Shown here: positions 32,406 to 45,933 of the stretch, one piece after another | Layout of the letters: every line of letters begins with the position of its first letter | Position numbering within the stretch: position 1 is the first letter of the stretch | NCBI RefSeq assembly: GCF_000001735.4 | Contig: NC_003070.9 | Coordinates: 3,658,001-3,722,000, forward strand | Length of the DNA stretch: 64,000 bases | Direction: 5' to 3' | From: Arabidopsis thaliana | Lineage: Eukaryota; Streptophyta; Magnoliopsida; Brassicales; Brassicaceae | Program-made: the position numbers and the translations under genes | The notes under the pieces: generated by a model | Database searches by the model: none | What the model was told of the DNA's origin: nothing | What the model saw: the letters and a program-made list of their open reading frames with translations, nothing else

Positions 32406-35400
32406 TCATTGGTTTCCAAGAATCTGCTCGATCTCCTCAGCCAACTCTCTTGTAAGCTTATCAGCACGATCGTCGTGCCCACCAGCAAATGTGTAAACTC
32501 TGTATGCAAAATGAAATGCCCTCCACAACGTTTTAGCCCATCCTGGAGTCTTATTCTTCGTGCTTGGCTTTGCCTCGAGTGATTCTGCAGTAGTTTGCGA
32601 TGCAATCTTTGCTTCTCTCTTTTCCTGTGAGGTTGAACCAAGAGACTCTGGTTAAAAGGGTTTCAAAATAGTGATCAGATGTATGCAAAATGTTAGTCCT
32701 ACTACCTTCAATGCCAGTTCCATACAGCCTGAAGAGATATCAACCATTAATTCCTTGATCTGAACAAGGATGTTGAAGTCGAAATGGATGTTATTGCTCT
32801 TGAACTTCTTTTCCTCTTCTGCTTTGATCTGGTCTAGAGTTTCAATCTCTTTTCTGATCTGTTATTTATATCATTGTCCTCAGATCAATTCAGCTACCTG
32901 AAAGAGGAAATAACCAGAAAAAAAGAAAGGCGAAGAAACAAGCGAAAATCAGTATTTCTATGACTTGCCTTTGCAAAGTAACGCTCAGTCTTATCGTAAA
33001 GTTGGTTCGCCGGAGACTCTATCTTCCAGTTCTTTAGCTCTTTGATCATACCCTCCAGCTTCGAGTATAATGCAGCAGCCATTCTTATTGCTTCGAGTTT
33101 CTTATGCGGGAATCCTTCACATCTTGCTAGAACCTAACACAGTTCAAACATTATTGTGATCACAAAATCCGAACATGATGAAGAAAGTTTTGTGACATTG
33201 ATCACTTATGTTGTTATCACTAACCTGTGTTTCATCTTCTAGTTTCTCAAGAACTGATTCAATACGATGGTGAAATTTTTGAAGCTCGGTAATGTCCTTG
33301 TTCTTGAACTTTGTAATATCTGTCTTAAGCTCATTGATTGAAGTCATATACATTCGAACATCCTCTTCTATCTTCTGAAAATAAGGAGACCTGTGTAGCC
33401 ATTAAGCAAGTATGAGTTTTGACCATTTTGTTGTTTATAAGTGAAGTGAGATGTGATTTACTTCTTTGTTATCTCAGCAAGAGCATCAGCCATTCCTTGC
33501 TTTCCGCTGGCTGGAGCGCTTCCAGTCGCGCCTTTACTTCCTCCTCCAGCGCCACGAGATCTTACTTCTGGATTCTTCCCTTCTAGTTTCCCCTTGAGGA
33601 ATCTAAATAGGGCCCCTAAATGGGTTGATCTCTTCAGTTTACTAGTTACTTTCTTCGCTCCCAAGCCTCCTCTTGCGCCAGGTGGAGGAGGTGGTGGAGC
33701 AGCCACTCCTTTTCCGGCAGCCATTGGAAGTGGCGGTGGTGGAGGTAGTGCTGCAGTCCCTGGAGGTGGAAGAGGCGGAGCAGCCACTCCTTTTCTCACA
33801 GCCATTGGAAGTGGCGGTGGCGGTGGTAGTGCTGCTCTTCCGGGAGGTGGAGGAAGCGGAGCATACGACTCTTTTTCAGCAGACATTGTAAGTGGTGGTT
33901 CCACCGGGATTGCTGCATTCCCTGGAGGTGGTGGAGGAGGCGGAGCAAAAGATTTTGAAACCATTTCAGATTTCACTGAAACTTTTGAGCAATCTTTATC
34001 ATCAATCTGACTCTTCACACTATCTTGTTTCTCAAGAATAGCTTCTTTTGCTTTCTCCTCTGTTTCACTCTTCTTCACTTTGAGACTCTCATCATCACCA
34101 TCACCATTATTGCTCAGAGCTTCTTTCTGACTAAAATTTTGGATAGCGAGTCGCTTTACATCGATAGGACTCAGCTTTACAAGCGCTTGCATTCTCACAT
34201 TTCTAGGAAGATTTGACACAGAGATTGAAAAGTCTCCATGGACTTTACTCGGTGGACTCAGCACCGTTTTTGGCCTGATCGGTTGCTTCGCCAATGATTC
34301 TGATCGGTCATTTGATGTTTTAGTACTCCGCGGACTAACCTTTTTCTTCATTTCCACATTGCCGTTCTCTGTCGTATTAAGCCTCTCGTTCATCCCCTTA
34401 ATCAGTCCATCTAATGCAGCTAACACCTTTTCCACTACAAGAACAATGCATAGAGATTTTGTTACAATAATGTTGTGATATATAATATTTAATATTAATA
34501 TTAATCATTAAGACTTTGATATATGTTACCAAGTCGATCAGACAGATTCTTCCTTATGTTACTGCTTCTATACTTGGATTTGATGATCCATTCGTGGTCA
34601 TCGATCCATGAATCTCCAATTGATTTCAAAGCGTTGTAGAAATTGTCAAGCAACTGTTTGCAATAGTTTTGATCAGAATAAACAAATTATCACAATTTGG
34701 ATTTAAGTTATGAGAGGAATTTGTATAAACCTTGTCAACTTCTTCACGTCTCATTTCGAGGATTTGGGAGCTGTCAATGATCTCAGGACAGAGCTTATGG
34801 AGATCTTTCATCGTACGCATCACCATCTACCATTGATCCAGAAAACAAACAACAACGCCACAAATCAGTCATATCTAACACACAAATCAAGTGGTGCGTT
34901 TTTTTTTTTAACCAAGGAATCGATTTTCACTGGATTTACCTATTTGATCACTGCTTATGAACTGGGATATCTTTTTTTTTTGTAATTGCTACGATGAGAT
35001 ATAGCTAGTTACAACTTCTTCACATTCTTTATTCATTATGCAAATAACATTTTTTCGATTTTGTTAATGGAAAATTCACATTACTTTTCACCTCAGAAAC
35101 TAAAAGAAAATTCTCATTGTGATTAGTCTGTGAGTTTATTAGGTCAAAGATACGATTATCTGAAAGAAAGAAAACGTAGGGAAGAGGTAACGTACATTGG
35201 ATATAGAGAGATAATAGGTCAGAGGAGGAAGATCAATGATGGTTCTAAAATTGATAATCTTTCTTCGAAGCTCCACCATGAGAATGAAATTTCCTGTCCA
35301 TTTGCTTGATCCACAGCTCGAACTCGAGATCTTTGTCGCTTCTCTATGAGCATTCTTGATATCTTCAGCAGACAAAGCAACACGTCTTGAAGTCTTTTGG

Positions 35401-35651
35401 CTTACGAATGGAGATGTATACGCCTTGATGGATGGTGGTGAAGAACACGAATAAGGTTTAGCATCCTGTTTGGTCTTGCTACTTCTAAGTGGTGTTTGCC
35501 CTTTTAAAGGCTGTAACAAAGTTTATAACAAACAACACATAAATAAGAAAAGCCATAAGAGATATCAAAACAAGTTTTCGATAACAAACAATTTAAAAGC
35601 GAAACCGATAAATTGCTTTACCTCAACTTTACAGGTTTTCACACTCATCAT
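32406..35651 (-). CDS. Polyproline / coiled-coil (hydroxyproline-rich-like) protein
   Basis: A 746-residue protein from nine exons (minus): 35651-35622, 35510-35196, 34826-34731, 34653-34530, 34434-33462, 33390-33225, 33133-32969, 32858-32706, 32624-32406 (2241 nt). The N-terminal third is mainly helical. The large exon encodes a Lys/Glu-rich stretch and then four polyproline blocks (such as APPPPPPPGNAAIP), which resemble profilin/SH3-binding formin FH1 segments. The C-terminal 240 residues are predicted coiled coil (IEEDVRMYMTSINELKTDI; ALYSKLEGMIKELKNW). There is no FH2 domain, so it is not a formin. The layout resembles CHUP1-like and At1g61080/At4g04980-type plant proteins (from memory). 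There is no signal peptide, so the 'hydroxyproline-rich glycoprotein' label is probably only compositional. Intron 7 (32968-32859) uses a GC donor (AAG then GCAAGT). Confidence 0.85.
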
Positions 35652-36916
35652 CTGCGGAGAAAACAAAGAGATGGAGAGAGTGTTGTAATTTTGTAATTAC
35701 ATAGACTTAATTTGAGTGTAAGCGATAAAACATGTGAAGCTTAAGAGTGTTATTTAACGCTAACGCTCCAGATAATACTGAATCTTATCACTTATCGAAT
35801 AGCTACACGTGGCATCTAAGGATAGATTTTTTCCAACATTTGTTTTGTCAGAAATAAGAAACTACAAACATAAATGGAAAAATTAATTTAATTTTCAGAA
35901 GGATCCTAAAAATAGAAGAATTGAGTATAGTAAAATAGGTAAAAGGAGGATATCTATAAAAAGACAAGTCAAGCTCCAATTTCTTTGATTTCATTTCTAA
36001 TTTGAAATTGAAAAGTTAAGATTATTTTCTTTCCAACTTTTTACAACGGCAGTATGCAAGAGCAAAAACTCGGACAAACAAACATGTGACAGAAGCAAAC
36101 GTGCACTCCGTTCGTGCGGCCGTAAATTTTAGGCTCCAAGTATAAAAAATAAGTATGTGTAGTATTATTATTATTATTTTACTTGAAATCAGAGTACTGT
36201 AACAAAAAAAAAAAAAAAGTGTAACGCTTTCTTTCTTTCACAATGTAAAATGTTCCTAATCCATAATGGGAAAGATGGCAAAAGAAAGAAGATAATATAT
36301 TTATATTTCTGAATGAAAAAATAATAATTTGATGGGTCAATGGTTCAAACTTATCTCTAAGATAACAAATGGGAATAATAATAATATAATGCTAATACAA
36401 AAGTAAATATGGTTGGTAAGAATGAAATCCTACTATCTTATTTGGGAAGAGATTTTCTGATGATTAATGCATGAATGTTCCATTCTTACCCAAAAGAGAG
36501 ATTATCATATACCGTATACATAACTTTATTATATTTGACCATCGATTTAAGTAGCAAAAATCTACGGTTACTAATGAATTATATAAAAGGGAGAATTAAC
36601 AAAAACCACCAAAAAAATGTGTGCGCCAAACTAGTCTGGGGTTCCAATTTGGATTTCATTATAATGACATTGCACCAAAAAGCTATTTATTTTTCATTTG
36701 ATCATAATCTCAAAGCGGTGAAGGTTTTCTTTTGATCATTATGATCATGACATAAAACGTAACATAAATCACATATTCTCTCTTACAAGTTACAATCCTT
36801 GTTTTCCCCTATCTCGTGTGTCTGACAAGTTAACGAAACAAAACCCAAAAATCTTTCAAAAATACTCATAATTAGATTACGTACTAAATCATCTTTTTAA
36901 TCATTGAATTTCTTCT
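35652..36916. other. Intergenic region between polyproline gene and SCPL31
   Basis: 1.27 kb of strongly AT-rich DNA. It holds the leader and promoter of the minus-strand polyproline gene on its left side and the SCPL31 3' UTR on its right. An A15 tract lies near 36200 and ATT repeats near 36165. No gene is visible. Confidence 0.45.
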
Positions 36917-39759
<2,843 letters not shown>

Positions 39760-39832
39760 TATTTGAGGTATAAGTTAAGAAGAAGATCAAGAATTGTAGT
39801 GAGATGATAAGAAAGATCTAAGACTTGGACTT

Positions 39833-39841
39833 CTATTTATA
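39833..39841 (-). promoter_or_regulatory. SCPL31 TATA box
   Basis: TATAAATAG on the minus strand is a consensus plant TATA box, 74 bp upstream of the SCPL31 ATG at 39759. That is compatible with a leader of about 40 nt. Confidence 0.7.
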
Positions 39842-41060
39842 AGCAAAGATCATGAGATCTTTGTTTGCTTTTGTTTAATTTCTTTTCCTTTTTCTTAAAA
39901 GTTTAATTAAGTGGATATGGAAGAATAGTCCTAGGTGGCAATTGGTGGCTTTAATTTGTTCATTTGGTCGAATAATTCCATCTTAAAAACTAAGATTTAT
40001 AGGCACAAATTCGAGAGAATTCGTATACTTGACTTAAATAGAGTGGATGAAGCACTTTCTTTTATATGGGTTTGAACCACGTCATGGCCAAAAGTAATAT
40101 AAATATAACTAATATACAATCCTATTAACCTAAGAAAATTGGCGGATTAATCGACCCCACAATAGCATAAGCTTAACTAGTGAGGAAATATATAATTTGG
40201 GAAATTGGAATATAGATATATAATGCATAAACATTTATCAAACTTTAAATACGCACGATTCCGAAGTCAAAGTAGCTAGGGTATATAGATTTTGCAGTAC
40301 CAAACCAGGTTTAGGAGTGGTATGTTTAGTGTTTACCGACTGATGAAGATTATTTTATGTATTGTGGATACACAAATCAATACTATCAGCTGCTAATTAT
40401 GTATTCAAAAAATTTGAACTATAAATTTAAAAACTTTCGAATATATGATTTTTGCTATGTACGTACTTTATATTTATTAGTAAAAAGCTCACTCGTACTC
40501 CTTAATTGTTATGCACATGGTCTCTTTAATAATGTATCGCCCACTAAAATCGAAGTCAAATACATGTTGTCCATCAATTTTGCAGAGCGTAATCAGTTAT
40601 AAAGGAACTATATCAATAAGATTATAGAAAAGATCATAAGATAAAGTTATACGAACCAATATAGCATCATTAAAATTGATGAAACTAACGAATACTTCTC
40701 ACAACTATAGCTAACGTCATAGACTCACAGGTTATATATGGTGCGGATATTCCTAAGAAAAAAGATGATTTATTTCATTAAAACAACAAGAAAATAGACA
40801 TGTCACGTTGCAACATCTTTGAGCAGACTGTTGAGTGTTGAGACTTGAGAGAAAGGCAAATGGAGGATATATTCCAAATTGATGGTGCCCTTTAATTTTT
40901 ATTTTATAGTGATTTTTTTCTAATGTATATGCAAAAAAAGAGTTAAATAAATTCAAGGGAACCTCATCATTAGAAACTAGAAAGTCGAATGACGCAGTTT
41001 TGTGGCGAACCTTATGCGTTGGGATTCTTGAATTCAATTCAATGTACTAATTGTTTCAAG

Positions 41061-41118
41061 ATAGCTAATTAATTTTTTTTTTTTTTTTTTTTTTGGTCAA
41101 ACAATAGCTAATTAATTT
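41061..41118. repeat. Poly(T) micro-insertion with 15-bp target-site duplication
   Basis: ATAGCTAATTAATTT is duplicated perfectly at 41061-41075 and 41104-41118. Between them lie a run of about 19 T and GGTCAAACA (41076-41103), which in the poly(A) sense reads TGTTTGACC plus an A tail. Confidence 0.8.
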
Positions 41119-41167
41119 AATGGTGAATATCTAAATCATATAGAAAATAAATCAAATATAGGCCTTT

Positions 41168-41265
41168 TTTCTCACCACTAAACTAGTTGGACGAGAGGAA
41201 TCGAACCACGGAGTCTGCGAACGTTATTAGCACACATCCACTATGCCACTACACATGGAGTATAT
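41168..41265 (-). mobile_element. tRNA-derived SINE fragment (or tRNA pseudogene)
   Basis: On the minus strand an A box TGGCATAGTGG (41248-41238) fits TRGYNNARNNG, and a perfect B box GGTTCGATTCC lies at 41207-41197, spaced about as in a tRNA. The sequence then ends in GTGGTGAG followed by A6 (41170-41165). It does not fold into a full tRNA cloverleaf, which argues for a short tRNA-derived SINE rather than a functional tRNA. I saw no clear target-site duplication, so its ends are approximate. Confidence 0.6.
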
Positions 41266-41325
41266 TAAATGATTGTATAATAGATCAGTTGTGTAATCAT
41301 TTTGGTCAAAACTAAAACGGATTTT

Positions 41326-41376
41326 AAACTGATTTATACACCTTTTTTTTTGGGGTAAACAAACTGATTTATACAC
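41326..41376. repeat. Poly(T) micro-insertion with 16-bp target-site duplication
   Basis: AAACTGATTTATACAC is perfectly duplicated at 41326-41341 and 41361-41376. It flanks C, T9 and GGGGTAAAC (41342-41360). Confidence 0.8.
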
Positions 41377-44218
41377 TTGACCGTTATATAGTTCACATAA
41401 TAATGGCTTTGGCCAAGAAAAATAGGTCGCTAGCTTGATAATGGTAAGTGTGGATACGATTTTACTTCCATAATTCAAATGGACAAGTTGTGTACGTCTC
41501 GAAATAGTTTAAATACATGTTTAGAAGACTAGAGAAAACTTACGAAGCAAAAGAAAAGTGTTTTGTTGAATGGTTATGACATGGAATTCAACTTTCTTTG
41601 CTAAGGAATGAGAGGGAAATCATGTCCGGATTATTTATGTTACGTTTCATCATGGATATACTTAATTTTTTGCATTTAACTGTTCATTTTTTTTTGTCTT
41701 TTTCTTGGGAAGGTAATGTCTCTATGTATATAAAAGTGTTAATAGAAGAATTGGGCATTTAGTGCAAGAATTGCATGCTCAATGAACATTAATTTATTTT
41801 TATATATGTCAAGAAACAGTTCATGGATAGCTTTCCGGCTGTTTATTTGCTACGTGAATATAGAGCATTTTACATAAACATTTAATTTTGGAGCTTCATT
41901 TCTAAAAAAAGGGTTGCTATATTGATATTTTATTTAATAACTAAAATACTATATGAAAAATAAGACAGTTCATATTATTTTGATGTATAACAAAAAAATA
42001 TGGTTGAATAAACTTAAATTTTAGATAGATCTATTAGTAAATCTTTCCTACTTGTATCCCTTGAATCGGTGAATGGCCACTAGCTTGAAACTTATAAGTT
42101 ATATTGTAGTTTGTACTACTATAATAGGAGATAATGATTTATCTAATCACCTTCAAATAGTTGTGTTGCTATTTTAGTTGTTTTGTACGTAATTTACATT
42201 ATTTTGTATCTCTTAGCGCAAATAGAAGATTATAAAATTAAATTTTGTGTTCAATATGGGGACCTCTTAACTGTTAGACCAGACTCCATGAGTCCATATT
42301 GGCCAATGGATGTCCACTTATATGATTCTCAGAACTATGGATACCCACTTAACTATGAATATCAATTAAATGTGGAATTGTAATAACCTTATTGGCCAAA
42401 AGATTTTGGGGATACGTTTCTAGAAAAATTGTGAATCAGTCAATGTATTCTTTAATTCTAGGACAAAGACATCCCACAATAAGACACGCGTTGAGATGTT
42501 ATTGATGGATAATCTGATAAGGAAAATGTATTAAGAAAACGATTAGAGAGTTGATATATTACCATCCAATTAGAGATTCCACAACCAAGTCACCTACTAG
42601 TTGATGACTTATAAGACTCGTTGTTAACTAACATAAGAAATCGCATAAGTAGATTGATTGATTCTTATGCGGGTGACTTCGTGAAGAAATTGTAAAAAAT
42701 ACTTTGGAAAAAAAAAGTTAGGTGGGATGTACATATCTTTGAAATTAAGATTAAATATTGGCTGACTTTTTAAATTACTATACCACATAGTTTCCTTATT
42801 GATTATTATTTGTAATCTAAATATGTAATAGTTTATTAATCATTATTAATATTGATGTTATGGATAAAATTGTTAAATTGTTATTTTTCTTGTATTTAGC
42901 GTAAATCATTCATATCTTCTTGTATCACTTGAGTTTGAGCTCACGATTATGTTGTATAAAACACCTCTTATAAAAATATCAAGCTCAAGCTCAACTGTAA
43001 GATTATCTATAGATTACTTACTGAATGAAAAAAAGATTATCCATTGACAACGGAACATAAACAGAGAAATGAGATTATTAATGCAAATGTTTGTATATAT
43101 ATATAATGCGCACTAAAAGAGAGAGAGAGAAGATGAAATGTTTGATCGTCATCACTCATCACTATTATAGATAGAAGGTATAAGTTCCACCTTTAACAAT
43201 GAGTACTTGAAGGATTATAAGAGCATATGGAATCTAAACACAGTACTGCTAGTCTACTAGAGAGCCCTATACGAGAGTTTTAATCCTCATCACTTGGTCC
43301 CATCAAGAAATTCTTAGGTTCTATGCTACATTCCTTAGCCAATTCCATGACATAACTCGGATTTCTTACATTTATTCGTCGATATATTTATTCGTATTCT
43401 CTTACTCATCACATTTTTTTTTCTTTTTGTATTAAAAACCATTCAATGTTTCGGATTTGATTTTACCTGACACATTCGGACTCGGCTCCGATTGGCACGG
43501 TTGTCAGCCAAAGGAAGCTCGTGAAGTTCAAAGATTGTGTAGTCTCCATGCAAACAAACATAGTTTTTTTTGTTTTTGTGTGAGTCAATAAACAGATATA
43601 TTTACATAACACGTACTAAAAGATAACATTGCACGATAATAAGATGAGTTGTCATATAACAAAAACATTGGATGGGACATGGATTAGATGAATTCCAACT
43701 TCACTAGAATGGTCAAAGTATTGCTAGTAATCTCACTTTTACCAGTGATTCTTATCCATCCAAAGATTGAAAGTGCGCATAACATAAGTTTCATTTGAAA
43801 GCTTTTTGACTATATCCACTCTCCCACAAATAAACACGAGATTTTATAGGTTATGGAATCTCTTTAGTAAGCACTTTTTTCGTTAATTTGAAATATAATA
43901 TTTGCGTAGATAGTTGACAAGAAAATTAATATATCAAAATGAACCTTCAACATATATCTATCATCAACCCTAACTACATAAAACATATTTGAATTTATCT
44001 AGTTCTATAATTGTTTTAGTTATTATAATAAGAATAAAAATATATAGGCATGTTCATTTTGGCACTTATAACAGTAAAGAGATTTGATCATTTATATTTT
44101 GGGATAGTAGTAGTCGTAGTACTATTATTATTTTGATCCAAGCTTTATATCTTGGTTCAGAGAATCGTCGTTCCTCTTCTTCTCTGCATATCATTCACGC
44201 GATTGAAGTTGGGCTATT

Positions 44219-44237
44219 CGCGTGTACAATACACGCG
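44219..44237. repeat. Short perfect inverted repeat
   Basis: CGCGTGTA and TACACGCG form 8-nt arms around a CAA loop. It contains two CGCG(T/A) words facing opposite ways, similar to CAMTA-type (CGCG) motifs. Its role, if any, is unknown. Confidence 0.5.
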
Positions 44238-44429
44238 TTCGTTCGGAGCTTGAAGTTGTTGATGAAGACACTTTGTCTTCAGTCTTTTTCCCTTGTCGTA
44301 ACACTGTCTGAAACTTGTCGTTGGGCTTTATATTTGTCGAAGGCCTAAGTTGTTTTTTCCTTCGAAGCCCAAAATTTTCTTTCTTCTGGATTGAAAGACT
44401 TTTTGTTTTCAATATATTTCTTGCAAATT

Positions 44430-44442
44430 CCCCCCCCCCCCC
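44430..44442. repeat. C13 homopolymer
   Basis: An uninterrupted run of 13 C (G on the minus strand), rare in an AT-rich plant genome. It lies 213 bp upstream of the MAGL1 ATG, possibly within or next to its transcript start. Confidence 0.8.
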
Positions 44443-44474
44443 ACAGGCCCACACTATTCGTGAAACAGAAACAA

Positions 44475-44522
44475 AATCTCTGATAAACAGCCGACAAAAA
44501 AAAAAAAAAAATCTCTAATAAA
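44475..44522. repeat. Poly(A) micro-insertion with 14-bp target-site duplication (one mismatch)
   Basis: AAATCTCTGATAAA at 44475-44488 is repeated as AAATCTCTAATAAA at 44509-44522. Between them are CAGCCGAC and a run of A. It has the same architecture as the other micro-insertions but the opposite orientation, and it lies in the probable MAGL1 5' leader. Confidence 0.6.
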
Positions 44523-44654
44523 AAACTTTTTGACGTTTCCAAAAGCAAACGAAAAAGCAGCACAGTGAGTAACGCCAGTACGCCACAAACATTTTCATCA
44601 AAACCAACAGAACACAACAATACAACATCTCAGAAAAAAAAAAACCACTCCTCG

Positions 44655-45629
44655 ATGTCTGATCAACAGCTTGAAACAGAGATCAACTTCTGGGGAGAGA
44701 CTTCAGAAGAAGATTACTTTAATCTCAAAGGCATCATCGGCTCCAAATCTTTCTTCACTTCCCCTCGAGGTCTCAACCTCTTCACTCGTTCATGGCTTCC
44801 CTCTTCCTCTTCTCCGCCACGTGGTCTCATCTTCATGGTCCATGGCTACGGCAATGACGTCAGCTGGACTTTCCAGTCCACTCCCATTTTTCTTGCTCAG
44901 ATGGGTTTCGCTTGCTTTGCTCTCGACATCGAAGGTCATGGCCGATCTGACGGTGTCCGCGCCTATGTTCCCTCCGTAGATCTAGTCGTCGATGACATCA
45001 TCTCTTTCTTTAATTCGATTAAGCAAAACCCTAAATTTCAAGGCTTACCTCGGTTTCTCTTCGGAGAATCAATGGGCGGTGCGATTTGTCTTTTGATCCA
45101 ATTCGCTGATCCGTTAGGGTTTGATGGAGCGGTTTTGGTTGCTCCCATGTGTAAAATCTCGGACAAGGTGAGACCTAAATGGCCGGTTGATCAGTTTCTG
45201 ATTATGATCTCAAGATTCTTGCCGACTTGGGCGATTGTTCCGACGGAAGATCTGTTGGAGAAGTCGATCAAAGTTGAAGAGAAGAAACCGATTGCCAAGA
45301 GGAATCCGATGAGGTACAATGAGAAACCGCGGTTAGGTACAGTGATGGAGCTACTTAGGGTTACTGATTACTTAGGGAAGAAGCTAAAAGATGTTAGCAT
45401 TCCCTTCATTATTGTGCACGGAAGTGCAGATGCTGTGACTGATCCTGAAGTGAGCAGAGAGTTGTACGAACATGCTAAGAGCAAAGATAAGACATTGAAG
45501 ATCTATGACGGGATGATGCATTCGATGTTGTTCGGTGAACCCGACGACAACATTGAGATTGTTCGTAAAGATATTGTTAGCTGGTTGAATGATAGATGTG
45601 GTGGAGACAAAACCAAAACCCAGGTTTGA
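44655..45629 (+). CDS. MAGL1: Monoacylglycerol lipase-like alpha/beta hydrolase
   Basis: An intronless gene for a 324-residue alpha/beta hydrolase (MSDQQLETEINFWGETSEED start). Landmarks: oxyanion-hole motif HGYG (63-66), EGHGRSDG (93-100), nucleophile elbow GESMG with Ser139, acid at about Asp259 in VHGSADAVTDP, and His289 in MMHSML. There is no signal peptide or membrane span, so it is a cytosolic or membrane-associated soluble enzyme. The family cleaves monoacylglycerols to free fatty acid and glycerol, and some members act on lysophospholipids (family knowledge). The frame is open 30 codons further upstream but has no ATG, so 44655 is the first usable start. The positional match is At1g11090, named MAGL1 from memory. 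Confidence 0.92.
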   Translation: MSDQQLETEINFWGETSEEDYFNLKGIIGSKSFFTSPRGLNLFTRSWLPSSSSPPRGLIFMVHGYGNDVSWTFQSTPIFLAQMGFACFALDIEGHGRSDGVRAYVPSVDLVVDDIISFFNSIKQNPKFQGLPRFLFGESMGGAICLLIQFADPLGFDGAVLVAPMCKISDKVRPKWPVDQFLIMISRFLPTWAIVPTEDLLEKSIKVEEKKPIAKRNPMRYNEKPRLGTVMELLRVTDYLGKKLKDVSIPFIIVHGSADAVTDPEVSRELYEHAKSKDKTLKIYDGMMHSMLFGEPDDNIEIVRKDIVSWLNDRCGGDKTKTQV

Positions 45630-45933
45630 ATTCATTGTTTGTCTGATTCTCTCTCATTGGTGCTGTAAGGTTTGTATAGTCATATTTTATCATGGAAAAA
45701 TGTTTGGATTAAGTGACTAGAAATTGATGTACACATTGTTCTTGCAGGTTTTTCTTGATAATATTCAGTTTCATTCTATATACACAGAGCAAAGCTAATC
45801 TTTTTCTAGTTCCTTCTTTGCATAAACTTGTATTGGTTCAAAAGATTTCTTCTGCTAATAAACTGCACAAACCCGGAAAATCCTATATATATGTACCTGA
45901 GTTTGTCAGAAGAGCTTCAATTGGATCGAGCTC
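45630..45933. other. Convergent 3' ends of MAGL1 and the SNF2 gene
   Basis: 304 bp shared by two convergent 3' UTRs. No gene is visible. Confidence 0.5.

Larger units (their letters stand above)
39842..44474. other. Gene-poor gap of about 4.9 kb
   Basis: This is the largest non-genic stretch in the window. It is very AT-rich and holds a SINE-like element and two poly(T) micro-insertions (listed separately), a GA microsatellite near 43119-43132, a short inverted repeat at 44219-44237 and a C13 run at 44430-44442. Several short open frames occur (for example 42183-42383, 43400-43630 and 44133-44348), but none has a motif, splice context or codon pattern I would call a gene. The last 350 bp are upstream or leader sequence of MAGL1. 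Confidence 0.5.

Noticed and set aside
33453-34010. Long plus-strand Gly/Ala-rich frame
   Set aside because: It is the antisense shadow of the polyproline exon: CCN codons read as NGG.
36180-36230. A15 tract with CTGTAAC/GTGTAAC flanks as a micro-insertion
   Set aside because: The flanking repeat is only 6-7 bp, too short to separate from chance in AT-rich DNA.
41168-41265. Functional tRNA gene
   Set aside because: A and B boxes are present, but no complete acceptor stem or anticodon arm can be drawn.
42183-42383. 66-codon frame with two similar words (GGATGTCCACTTA / GGATACCCACTTA)
   Set aside because: The repeat is only about 13 bp and the frame has no motif or coding context.
43077-43132. 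TA and GA microsatellites
   Set aside because: Ordinary short simple repeats with no evident function.
43400-43630. Short GC-richer frame (LPDTFGLGSDWHGCQPKEAR) in the large gap
   Set aside because: There is no ATG, no splice context and no recognised family. It is more likely chance or a decayed fragment.
44133-44454. Overlapping frames on both strands upstream of MAGL1
   Set aside because: Both include low-complexity Ser/Lys runs and homopolymer-derived residues. They lie in probable leader or promoter sequence.
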